From Eutrophocola sp963925675 (lineage in GTDB: Bacteria > Pseudomonadota > Gammaproteobacteria > Pseudomonadales > Pseudohongiellaceae), in NCBI GenBank assembly GCA_963925675.1, contig CAWUSW010000037.1, positions 52,748 through 116,747 on the forward strand: a DNA stretch of 64,000 nucleotides. Reading direction: 5' to 3'. The notes under the pieces are model-generated. The model saw only the letters and a list, made by a program, of their open reading frames with translations, was not told the origin of the DNA and did no database searches. Shown in pieces: positions 22,450 to 29,712 of this stretch. The translations under genes were made by a program, and so were the position numbers. The first letter of the stretch is position 1. The number at the start of each line of letters is the position of its first letter.

Positions 22450-24060
22450 TCAGGAACTACAAGACAGCATGGAGCAGCCGGCCTTGGTTCTGGCCCATTC
22501 TGGGCGCTTTTCAGCAAGATGATCTTTGCCTTCCTGATAGTCATAAGGCGTTCGCAGTACTGCCAGCAGTTCATTGATTGCACTGTGATCTCCCTGCTCG
22601 GATTTATCAATGGCAAGCTGAGCCAGATAATTGCGCAGAACATAGAGAGGGTTCACTTGATTCATCGCCAATTTGCGCTCCTTATCCTTGCTTTGTTCCT
22701 GCTGTAATCTTTCACTGTAGCGTGTCAGCCAGAGGGAAAAACCATCTCTGGCTGTGTCTGAAAGCTCAGGATTATAGAAAGCAGGACTGATGATTTTTAA
22801 GGCTGTAGCGGAATCTGTACTCGCGGGAATATCAGCAAGATGACGGAAAAACAAGGTCATATCTGTTTCAGCTAAATTGAAGGCTTTGATTAAATCCAGT
22901 ACCAGGGCCTCATCCTTTGCAGTGGTGTTGGTGAATCCCAGTTTGGCTCTCATCATGTCCAGCCAGCCTTTTTCATAACTGGCTTTGTATTCCTCCAGTA
23001 TCTGTTCCAGGGGCTCAACTTCCTCTACCAGGGGATAGATAGCATTGGCAAATTGCACCAGATTCCACAGAGCAATCATCGGCTGGTTGCCGAAACGATA
23101 GCGGCGGCCTTCGGCATCGGTAGTGTTTGGCGTCCATTCAGGATCATAATTCTCCAGCCAGCCATAGGGACCATAGTCGATGGTCAGGCCCATAACAGAC
23201 ATGTTGTCGGTGTTCATGACGCCATGGACAAAACCTACACGCATCCAGTGAATAATCATTGTTGCGGTTAGCTGACATACTTCACGAAACCATGCCAGGT
23301 AGACAGATTTGTCGGGTGCGCTTTCATTTGACTTGAGAAGGTGAGGAAAATTTCTGCTAATGGTGTAGTCGGCCAGCTCTTTCTGAATAGCCAATTCTTT
23401 GCGCGCGGCAAAAATTTCAAAGCTGCCAAAGCGTATAAAGCTGGGTGCTACTCTGCATACTACAGCGCCGGGTTCTTTTTTCGGGTGACCGTCATAAAAC
23501 ATATCCCTGACCACACTTTCGCCGGTACCTATCAGGCTTAGCGCCCTGGTGGTAGGCACGCCAAGATGATGCATGGCTTCACTGCATAAAAATTCACGTA
23601 CGGAAGATCTGAGTACAGCAAGTCCGTCGGCGGAACGCGAGTAGGGTGTTGGCCCTGCACCTTTGAGTTGTAGTGTCCAGGCATTACCGTCAGGTGCCCG
23701 TAGCTCGCCTAAGTTGATGGCACGACCATCGCCCAATTGACCTGCCCAGTTACCAAACTGATGTCCTCCGTAACAACAGGCGTAAGGACGCATGGAGTCA
23801 AGCAGTTCGGTGCCACTAAATACTTGAGTGAAGAGCGGCTTTTCACAGTCGTCAGGATCAAGTCCAAGTTCCTCGGCCATTTCTCTGGAATAGGCAATCA
23901 GACTGGCATCTGGAAAAGATTCCGGCGTGACATGGGAATAGCAGGCGCCAGGAACCTGTCGAGTGTAATTTTCGCTAACAGGATCACCGGGCAGGGCATT
24001 GATGAAAGCAGAATCAATTTCCAGCGCTTCAAGTTTCTTCAGATCAAATACAGTATTCAT
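22450..24060 (-). CDS. selO: Protein adenylyltransferase SelO (YdiU)
   Basis: Pseudokinase-fold enzyme that transfers AMP from ATP to Ser/Thr/Tyr of proteins, linked to redox stress. Seen: 536 aa; CYGGHQFGNWAGQLGDGRA (~96-113); the glycine-rich QLKGAGPTPYSR (~131-142) with the conserved Lys; RALSLIGTGE; and the catalytic/metal segment HGVMNTDNMSVMGLTIDYGPYG (~279-300). The C-terminus is GCSMLSCSS, where the penultimate Cys (C534) occupies the place of the selenocysteine of animal SelO. Monocistronic on the minus strand, facing the tRNA-Arg fragments and divergent from arsS. Confidence 0.94.
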   Translation of the reverse strand: MNTVFDLKKLEALEIDSAFINALPGDPVSENYTRQVPGACYSHVTPESFPDASLIAYSREMAEELGLDPDDCEKPLFTQVFSGTELLDSMRPYACCYGGHQFGNWAGQLGDGRAINLGELRAPDGNAWTLQLKGAGPTPYSRSADGLAVLRSSVREFLCSEAMHHLGVPTTRALSLIGTGESVVRDMFYDGHPKKEPGAVVCRVAPSFIRFGSFEIFAARKELAIQKELADYTISRNFPHLLKSNESAPDKSVYLAWFREVCQLTATMIIHWMRVGFVHGVMNTDNMSVMGLTIDYGPYGWLENYDPEWTPNTTDAEGRRYRFGNQPMIALWNLVQFANAIYPLVEEVEPLEQILEEYKASYEKGWLDMMRAKLGFTNTTAKDEALVLDLIKAFNLAETDMTLFFRHLADIPASTDSATALKIISPAFYNPELSDTARDGFSLWLTRYSERLQQEQSKDKERKLAMNQVNPLYVLRNYLAQLAIDKSEQGDHSAINELLAVLRTPYDYQEGKDHLAEKRPEWARTKAGCSMLSCSS

Positions 24061-24290
24061 AAGTCGGCTATTCTAGCTTGTCACGTGCAATAGTTGAATG
24101 AGAGTTGAACGATAGTGAGGCGATATTTCAGTGATAGTTGAATGCAAGGCGCAAAAGACCGTGCGGGTATTATGGTCAGGAGCATTACCGTACAATCACA
24201 GCAGATGTTTTTTACTCGTTTTTAAGTCCGGCAGTAATGTTTATCATTAATGTCAGGTCTTATGTTTTAACTTATTGCCAGGTTTTTACC

Positions 24291-25253
24291 ATGTTGGATA
24301 CCAGAGAGCTTTTACTTGAGACAGACTTTCCCCAGGTATACCGGGCAAAGCTGGAAACATTACAGGTCAACCTTGGCTATTTATGCAACCTGAGCTGTAC
24401 CCATTGCCATGTTAATGCGGGTCCAAAGCGTACAGAACTGATGTCCAGGGAAGTGGTTGATCTGGTGCTGGATTTTATTCGCCTGAATTCGATCAAGGTG
24501 CTTGATCTTACAGGTGGTGCTCCGGAAATGAACCCTCATTTTCGTTATCTGGTGACGCAGGCCAGAGCAATGGATGTGGAAGTAATCGACCGTTGCAATC
24601 TGATGATTTTGCTTGAAAAGGGGTATGAAGATCTGGCTGGATTCCTTGCGGATCAGGGGGTTACGATCACCGCCTCATTACCCTGTTATCTCGAAGAAAA
24701 TGTCGAGAAACAACGTGGCAAGGGTATTTATGAGGGCAGCATAGAAGCCTTGAAAATACTGAATACTCTGGGCTATGGCAAACAGAAAAGTTTGCAACTG
24801 AATCTGGTTTATAACCCGGTTGATTTAAACCTTCCTCCGGCTCAGGATGGTCTTGAGGCCGATTACAAACGCATCCTGAAAGATGACTTTGGCATTGTTT
24901 TCAATAAGCTCTTCACTATTACCAATATGCCGATCAGCCGTTTTGGTGGCATGTTGCTGGCTAAAGGCCTGTATGAAAAATATATGGGTATTCTGAGAGA
25001 TAATTATTCCGCAGAGAATCTTGACACTGTTATGTGTCGTAATTTGCTCAGTGTTGATTATCAGGGTTATGTTTACGATTGTGATTTCAACCAAATGTTG
25101 AAAATGCCACTGCTGGCCAGCAGCAAACCCAGGCCTCACCTGAAAGACATGTTCAATGAAAATCTGGAGGGTCGTATGATTGCCATAGGCGAGCATTGTT
25201 ATGGTTGTACAGCAGGCCAGGGCAGTAGTTGTGGTGGCGCACTAAACGAATAA
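24291..25253 (+). CDS. arsS: ArsS-type radical SAM protein (rSAM/selenodomain family)
   Basis: Radical SAM enzyme; family members act in arsenosugar biosynthesis by adding a 5'-deoxyadenosyl group to methylated arsenic, and the wider family is defined by a Cys-rich C-terminal domain that sometimes holds selenocysteine. Seen: 320 aa; 4Fe-4S cluster cysteines C32-X3-C36-X2-C39 in CNLSCTHC; LDLTGGAPEMNPHF (SAM-binding GGxP); and C-terminal CRNLLSVDYQGYVYDCDFNQM plus HCYGCTAGQGSSCGG. ATG at 24291 is chosen because the family starts shortly before the cluster motif; the frame is open to 24138. It starts a three-gene set with two transferases 50 and 3 bp apart. No arsM methyltransferase in the window. 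Confidence 0.87.
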   Translation: MLDTRELLLETDFPQVYRAKLETLQVNLGYLCNLSCTHCHVNAGPKRTELMSREVVDLVLDFIRLNSIKVLDLTGGAPEMNPHFRYLVTQARAMDVEVIDRCNLMILLEKGYEDLAGFLADQGVTITASLPCYLEENVEKQRGKGIYEGSIEALKILNTLGYGKQKSLQLNLVYNPVDLNLPPAQDGLEADYKRILKDDFGIVFNKLFTITNMPISRFGGMLLAKGLYEKYMGILRDNYSAENLDTVMCRNLLSVDYQGYVYDCDFNQMLKMPLLASSKPRPHLKDMFNENLEGRMIAIGEHCYGCTAGQGSSCGGALNE

Positions 25254-25302
25254 ATCTCTTTGTCTTCACATGCGAAGTTAATTTCAAAATATCCGGATTC
25301 GA

Positions 25303-26025
25303 ATGTCAGATAATAAAATTACTATTATTATTCCAGTGCTTAATGATGTTGATGCACTGAAAATGCTGTTGCCGCAACTGCAAGCCTGTCGTGAGCAGGG
25401 TCATGAGTTGTTAGTGATAGACGGTGGTAGTTCAGATGGCTCCATACCCTTTTCCAGAAACCTGGTTGATCGAATCCTGATGACAGGTGTCGGGCGTGGC
25501 AGGCAAATGAATCTTGGGGCAGAAAATGCCAGCCACAACATCCTGCTTTTCTTGCATGCAGACTCCCGCATCTCTGACCAATGCCTTGAGGAACTGCTTG
25601 CGGCTATGTCTGAATCTTGCAATCACTGGGGCAGGTTTGACGTGCAACTGGATCAGCCAGGTTTTTCCTATAGTGTGATTGCAGCAATGATGAATTTGCG
25701 CAGCAGGTTATCAGGGGTGTCGACGGGTGATCAGGGAATGTTTGTAAGAAGGGAAATCTTTCATCGTGTCGGCGGGTTTCAATCAATCTCCTTGATGGAA
25801 GATATTGCGTTGAGTAAAGCGTTAAGAAAACATTCCAGACCTGTTTGTCTGTCGTCGAAATTACTTACCTCTGCAAGGCGCTGGCAACAGCAAGGTATTG
25901 TGAAAACTATTTTTCTTATGTGGTCTTTACGGCTGGCGTATTTTTTGGGTGCTAACCCCGACAAGTTGGCTGAAATATATTATCCCGCGGTAGCTGAGAG
26001 CAGTAATGGGCAAGCGGATAAATAA
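25303..26025 (+). CDS. Family 2 glycosyltransferase, rSAM/selenodomain-associated type
   Basis: GT-A fold glycosyltransferase of 240 aa. Seen: N-terminal ITIIIPVLND, nucleotide-binding VIDGGSSDGS, the FLHADSRI metal-binding segment, GDQGMFVRREIFHRVGGF acceptor-loop motif, and a C-terminal hydrophobic segment (FLMWSLRLAYFLGANP) that may bind the membrane. It matches the group named rSAM/selenodomain-associated transferase 2, which is defined by co-occurrence with ArsS-type proteins. Encoded between the radical SAM gene and the second transferase in one apparent operon. Sugar donor and acceptor unknown. Confidence 0.82.
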   Translation: MSDNKITIIIPVLNDVDALKMLLPQLQACREQGHELLVIDGGSSDGSIPFSRNLVDRILMTGVGRGRQMNLGAENASHNILLFLHADSRISDQCLEELLAAMSESCNHWGRFDVQLDQPGFSYSVIAAMMNLRSRLSGVSTGDQGMFVRREIFHRVGGFQSISLMEDIALSKALRKHSRPVCLSSKLLTSARRWQQQGIVKTIFLMWSLRLAYFLGANPDKLAEIYYPAVAESSNGQADK

Positions 26026-26028
26026 ACC

Positions 26029-26649
26029 ATGGTCACAACAGCAAATCGATGCCTGATCCTGTTTGTCAAAGAGCCTGTGGCAGGCCGGGTAAAAACACGG
26101 CTGGAACCTGCACTCGGTATTGATGGCGCACTAAACTTTTATCAAGCTTTACTGAAACGGCAAATCTCTCTGGTAAATAAAATACCGAATGTTAATGCCC
26201 AGTTATGGGTGGATGGTGATTGTAAACACCCTGTGTTTAATGCTTTTTCAGGTTCGGTTTATTCACAACAGGGTGCTGATATTGGCGAGCGAATGAGCTT
26301 TGCCCTTGAGCAGGCCTTAAGTGCACATGGTTGTGCTGTCCTCATTGGTTGTGACTGTCCGGAATTGACTGTTGAGTATCTGGACAAGGCATTCATGCTA
26401 TTGGAAAAAAACAATGATGCAGTTTTCGGGCCGGTAATAGATGGTGGTTATATATTAATTGGTTTGCGTAAACACAACAGTGGAATATTTCAACATATAG
26501 AGTGGGGTAGCGCGAGAGTGATGGAGCAAAGTCGAACCCGCTTGCGTGAGAACAAGCTAAGCTGGGAGGAGTTAACCCCACTACATGATATTGATGAGCC
26601 AGCTGATCTTGTTTATTTAAAAGCTTCCGACTTGTCACTGTATGAGTGA
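26029..26649 (+). CDS. rSAM/selenodomain-associated transferase 1 (nucleotidyl/glycosyltransferase-like, DUF2064)
   Basis: A 206-residue GT-A-like protein. Seen: LFVKEPVAGRVKTRLEPALG near the start (nucleotide-binding, like sugar nucleotidyltransferases), GADIGERMSFALEQAL, VLIGCDCPELTVEYL, and FGPVIDGGYILIGLR with HDIDEPADL at the end. These define transferase 1 of the same radical SAM-associated set. Only 3 bp separate it from the preceding gene, so all three genes are one operon. Reaction unknown; with ArsS it may complete a sugar-linked arsenic or selenium product (inference). Confidence 0.82.
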   Translation: MVTTANRCLILFVKEPVAGRVKTRLEPALGIDGALNFYQALLKRQISLVNKIPNVNAQLWVDGDCKHPVFNAFSGSVYSQQGADIGERMSFALEQALSAHGCAVLIGCDCPELTVEYLDKAFMLLEKNNDAVFGPVIDGGYILIGLRKHNSGIFQHIEWGSARVMEQSRTRLRENKLSWEELTPLHDIDEPADLVYLKASDLSLYE

Positions 26650-26662
26650 CAGTGAAAAGTAT

Positions 26663-26689
26663 GTAGGAGGGACTTTAGTCCCGAATGAA
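26663..26689 (+). repeat. REP-like palindrome, family 1 (copy 5)
   Basis: GTAGGAGGGA, CTTTAGTCCC, GAATGAA. The core is changed to GGGACTTTAGTCCC with both arms altered in a compensatory way, which argues for selection on the hairpin. Confidence 0.85.
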
Positions 26690-26692
26690 TTC

Positions 26693-26734
26693 AAAGTTAA
26701 AAGTGGAAAGTGGAAATTGGAAAGTGGAAAGAAT
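26693..26734. repeat. Heptad array, AAAGNNN variant, between two REPs
   Basis: Units AAAGTTA, AAAGTGG, AAAGTGG, AAATTGG, AAAGTGG and AAAGAAT in strict 7-bp register, running directly into the family 2 REP at 26735. Confidence 0.8.
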
Positions 26735-26787
26735 GTAGGTCGGAAGAGGGCTCAGCCCGTCATCCGACATGGCGAACCCGGTTCGCC
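26735..26787 (+). repeat. REP-like palindrome, family 2 (copy 2) with hairpin tail
   Basis: GTAGGTCGGAAGAGGGCTCA, then GCCCGTCATCCGACATGGCG, followed by the perfect hairpin GGCGAAC-CCG-GTTCGCC at 26771-26787. Outer arms equal those of the copy at 13271; inner stem differs. Confidence 0.8.
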
Positions 26788-26813
26788 TGACTAGTCGCTC
26801 TGCGCTTGAGTTA

Positions 26814-26839
26814 AAAGCTAAAAGTAGCTTTGGGTTTTT
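26814..26839 (+). terminator. Probable terminator of the arsS operon
   Basis: Stem AAAGCTA-AAAG-TAGCTTT followed by GGGTTTTTA. It overlaps the end of the convergent DUF3108 gene. The stem is AT-rich, so strength is uncertain. Confidence 0.5.
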
Positions 26840-27680
26840 AATCAGTCTCTTTATTAATTTCCTGGGTATTATCTTGTCCAACGAATCCTGTCACGACGAT
26901 GTCATTAACGGTCGCCCGCTTTAGTTCGAGACTTAAATTTTTACCGCTGTTTTCAATCTGCACCAGCTTGACCAATAGATAATCCCAGTCCAGTGCCAAC
27001 CACATCTGGGTAGTACGCTTGCTGTTGGGTCCTCTGATCTTTTCTATTTTAATAGTCCTGAATTTTCCCGAATGGGTTGAGATGAGTTCTTCTCCCCGCA
27101 CTTTAAAGTGGAGCTGTTCAATATTTCCTTTATCGATGGCAGGAAAAAAGATGTCCTGGTTGCCTGCCTGTAATTGCTTGCTTACTTCCAGATAAGAAGA
27201 AAGATTGTCGGCTAAGCCAATTTGTAGAGGGGTTTGTGTTTCTATTTTGCCATCATCGTAAAGTGCGGTACCTGCTTTCCAGTCAAAATTGATTTGACGT
27301 CCACGTTTACCAATGCCGGTTTGGGTAAAAGAATAATCAACTGGCCGGAACTGATTATTTTGCGGATCGATGTCCAGAATGCTTTGCTCGGTAATAGAGC
27401 TGAGAGTTTTTCCGAGAAGTTTCAGTTTTAGAGATGTGGTCATTTCTATCTGCCCATTTTCACTGAAGAATAATGACCTTTCAGCATTCGCCTTGAAACC
27501 TCCATATTTTGCTTCGTATTCGGCATTAAATGGATAGGGTGGGGCGGCCAGAGTGCTTTCTACAAAATAAGGACAAAGGCTAAGTAAAAAGCATACTAGT
27601 CCGGCTTTTAAACTGCCTGTGGTAAGGGCTGGATAGTTTGAAGGTGTAAGTCTATATATCGGCAAGGTTTCTTCACTCAT
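26838..27680 (-). CDS. DUF3108 family periplasmic protein
   Basis: A 280-residue exported protein. A hydrophobic signal segment at ~25-45 (GLVCFLLSLCPYF) is followed by a beta-rich DUF3108 domain: YPFNAEYEAKYGGFKANAER, SLKLKLLGKTLSSITEQS, RPVDYSFTQTGIGKRGR. In Pseudomonas such a gene lies beside purN and near hda; here purM and purN are absent but hda is still near by. It is divergent from the DUF2066 gene. Function unknown, presumably envelope-related. Confidence 0.8.
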   Translation of the reverse strand: MSEETLPIYRLTPSNYPALTTGSLKAGLVCFLLSLCPYFVESTLAAPPYPFNAEYEAKYGGFKANAERSLFFSENGQIEMTTSLKLKLLGKTLSSITEQSILDIDPQNNQFRPVDYSFTQTGIGKRGRQINFDWKAGTALYDDGKIETQTPLQIGLADNLSSYLEVSKQLQAGNQDIFFPAIDKGNIEQLHFKVRGEELISTHSGKFRTIKIEKIRGPNSKRTTQMWLALDWDYLLVKLVQIENSGKNLSLELKRATVNDIVVTGFVGQDNTQEINKETD

Positions 27681-27780
27681 ATTTAGTTAGAAAACAAAAA
27701 TCCTGGTATGTTCCCCTGAAGGATGTTTATGGTAGTGAACACATGGTTGTTCGTCCAGTTATCAGTTATGATTGCGGCCT

Positions 27781-28929
27781 ATGAAGTGCATTGATTTTTC
27801 AGTAAAAAATCTTTTTTTCTGCGTATCAAACGGAAAATATTTTCTGTTTTTGGCCTTATTTCTGCACGTTTTCCCAACAAGTATTTATGCCGTGGAAATG
27901 GAAGGACTGTATCAAGGATCTGTTGTTGTCAGATCCCGTGATAATGAAAGAGAACGGCAGCAGGCTTTTACCGAAGCTTTTCGACAAGTACTTACAAAAG
28001 TCACTGGTAGCACTGAGGTCTTGACCGATGCAGTTGTTCGAAGAGCACTCAGTAATGCTGATGATTATGTAGATACCTGGTCTTATCGAAACGTGGACGC
28101 AGAAGAGGCGGCGGGAAATATTCAGGAATCAGCCCCGGCAAACAGCATTGAAATTAACGTAACTTTTTTTGAACCGGAGGTCTTAAGTCTGCTGGATAAT
28201 GCCAATATTCCTATCTGGCCAGGTAATCGTCCCTACACCCTGGTCTGGCTTGTAGCCCAGGATGAACTAGGCGCACGCGAGTTGCTCGGTTCCAGCAGCA
28301 ATGATTTTCAGGACCTAATTGAATTACTGGAGATGGAAGCCGATCACAGAGGCTTGCCATTGTTATTGCCTATTCTGGACTTTGAAGATTTACGTGTTGT
28401 TTCTGCTAACGATGTGTGGGAAATGGATGCAGAAAAACTGCTTGCTGCTTCACAAAGATATCAAAATGAAGGCGTTCTGGTCATCCGTATTTTCAAAACA
28501 TTGAGCGGAGATGTATTCGGTAAGAGCAACTATCTTTTCCGCGACCAGGTGCTTGAGTTAGAAGTTTTTGACGCCCTTATAGAGAATTTTATTCAGGAAA
28601 GTGTTGCACTGGCGACCGAAGAAATTTCGTCATACTATGCAGTCCTGTTATCGGGGACAGACAGTAGTATAGAGGTTAACCTCACGGTGGAAGGAATTGC
28701 CAGTGCAGCAGATTATGCAGCCTTGCTGGACTATGTCACCAGACTGACTGATGTAAATGATTGCCAGATAGCCTCAGTAGAAAATCAAAAAATCATGTTG
28801 CGGCTTTCTACTGGAGGCCAGATAAGGCAATTAGTTGAAACAATAGCCCTGAATCGAACACTTATGCCCCTTGGTGAGTTGTTAAGAAACGACAACCAGG
28901 TTTACATGACTTATCAGTGGAATAATTAA
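27781..28929 (+). CDS. DUF2066 family exported protein
   Basis: A 382-residue protein with a signal peptide (FFCVSNGKYFLFLALFLHVFPTSIYA) and the DUF2066 pattern: EGLYQGSVVVRSRDNERERQQAFTEAF near the N-terminus and RALSNADDYVDTWSYR. No enzymatic motif. ATG at 27781 is used since the TTG three codons before it lacks an SD. The hda gene starts 12 bp downstream, as commonly seen in related genomes. Confidence 0.82.
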   Translation: MKCIDFSVKNLFFCVSNGKYFLFLALFLHVFPTSIYAVEMEGLYQGSVVVRSRDNERERQQAFTEAFRQVLTKVTGSTEVLTDAVVRRALSNADDYVDTWSYRNVDAEEAAGNIQESAPANSIEINVTFFEPEVLSLLDNANIPIWPGNRPYTLVWLVAQDELGARELLGSSSNDFQDLIELLEMEADHRGLPLLLPILDFEDLRVVSANDVWEMDAEKLLAASQRYQNEGVLVIRIFKTLSGDVFGKSNYLFRDQVLELEVFDALIENFIQESVALATEEISSYYAVLLSGTDSSIEVNLTVEGIASAADYAALLDYVTRLTDVNDCQIASVENQKIMLRLSTGGQIRQLVETIALNRTLMPLGELLRNDNQVYMTYQWNN

Positions 28930-28941
28930 CCAGCAAATCCC

Positions 28942-29685
28942 ATGCATTTCTCTCCGCAGTTACCTTTTGATTTCTCTGTTTCGGAAAAATTCACATTTTC
29001 CAATTTTCTGGTTTCCGCAAAAAATGCTGAAATTGTAAAATTATTGGAAAACATTGATACATTTAATGAGCACCTTGCATTTATCTGGGGAAATTCAGGG
29101 GTTGGCAAAAGTCATCTTTTACAAGCCCTTTGTCATGAGCATGAATATGAGATGAAGGATGAGGAAGATAGTAAAACCAAGGATGCGGAGCCGCAAAAAT
29201 CACACTGCCTGTATCTTCCCATGCAAAAAATCAAAGTGTTTGGCCCCGAAGTTTTTAATAGCCTTCATCACATGGATGTTATTTGTATTGATGATTTCGA
29301 TTTTGTTACCGGGGATAATAAGTGGGAAGAACGTCTGTTTGAATTCTTTAATCGTTCCCGGGAAGAAGGGGTGAAATTAATCGTTTCTGCAAATAACCCA
29401 CCCAGAGGAGTGGATTTTTCTTTACCGGATCTGGCCTCAAGAATGTCCTGGGGTGTGATCTACCAATTATTTGAATTGAATGATGATGAGAAAATTTCCG
29501 CTCTGGACAGGCGTGCAAGAGAAAAAAACATGCCTATGAACAATGAAGTTTTGCAGTATATTTATATGCGACATTCCCGGGATTTACAGAGCCTGTTGTC
29601 AGTGCTCGATAAACTGGATCAGTTATCTCTGGCTGAAAAACGTCGACTGACAATCCCTTTTATCAAACAGGTAATGGGCTGGTAA
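28942..29685 (+). CDS. hda: DnaA regulatory inactivator Hda
   Basis: DnaA-like AAA+ protein that, bound to the DNA sliding clamp, stimulates hydrolysis of DnaA-bound ATP and prevents re-initiation of replication. Seen: N-terminal clamp-binding motif QLPFDF (residues 6-11), Walker A GNSGVGKS (50-57), Walker B VICIDDFD, and the sensor/arginine-finger region DLASRMSWGVIYQL. It lacks the DNA-binding domain IV of DnaA, as expected for Hda (247 aa). Probably co-transcribed with the DUF2066 gene and convergent with sppA. Confidence 0.93.
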   Translation: MHFSPQLPFDFSVSEKFTFSNFLVSAKNAEIVKLLENIDTFNEHLAFIWGNSGVGKSHLLQALCHEHEYEMKDEEDSKTKDAEPQKSHCLYLPMQKIKVFGPEVFNSLHHMDVICIDDFDFVTGDNKWEERLFEFFNRSREEGVKLIVSANNPPRGVDFSLPDLASRMSWGVIYQLFELNDDEKISALDRRAREKNMPMNNEVLQYIYMRHSRDLQSLLSVLDKLDQLSLAEKRRLTIPFIKQVMGW

Positions 29686-29712
29686 GAGATTCCGGTTCCG
29701 GAATCAGGGCGC

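Noticed and set aside
24096..24148. Repeated AGTTGAA near the arsS leader taken as a further repeat array
   Set aside because: Irregular spacing and only three short matches; not in the 7-bp register.
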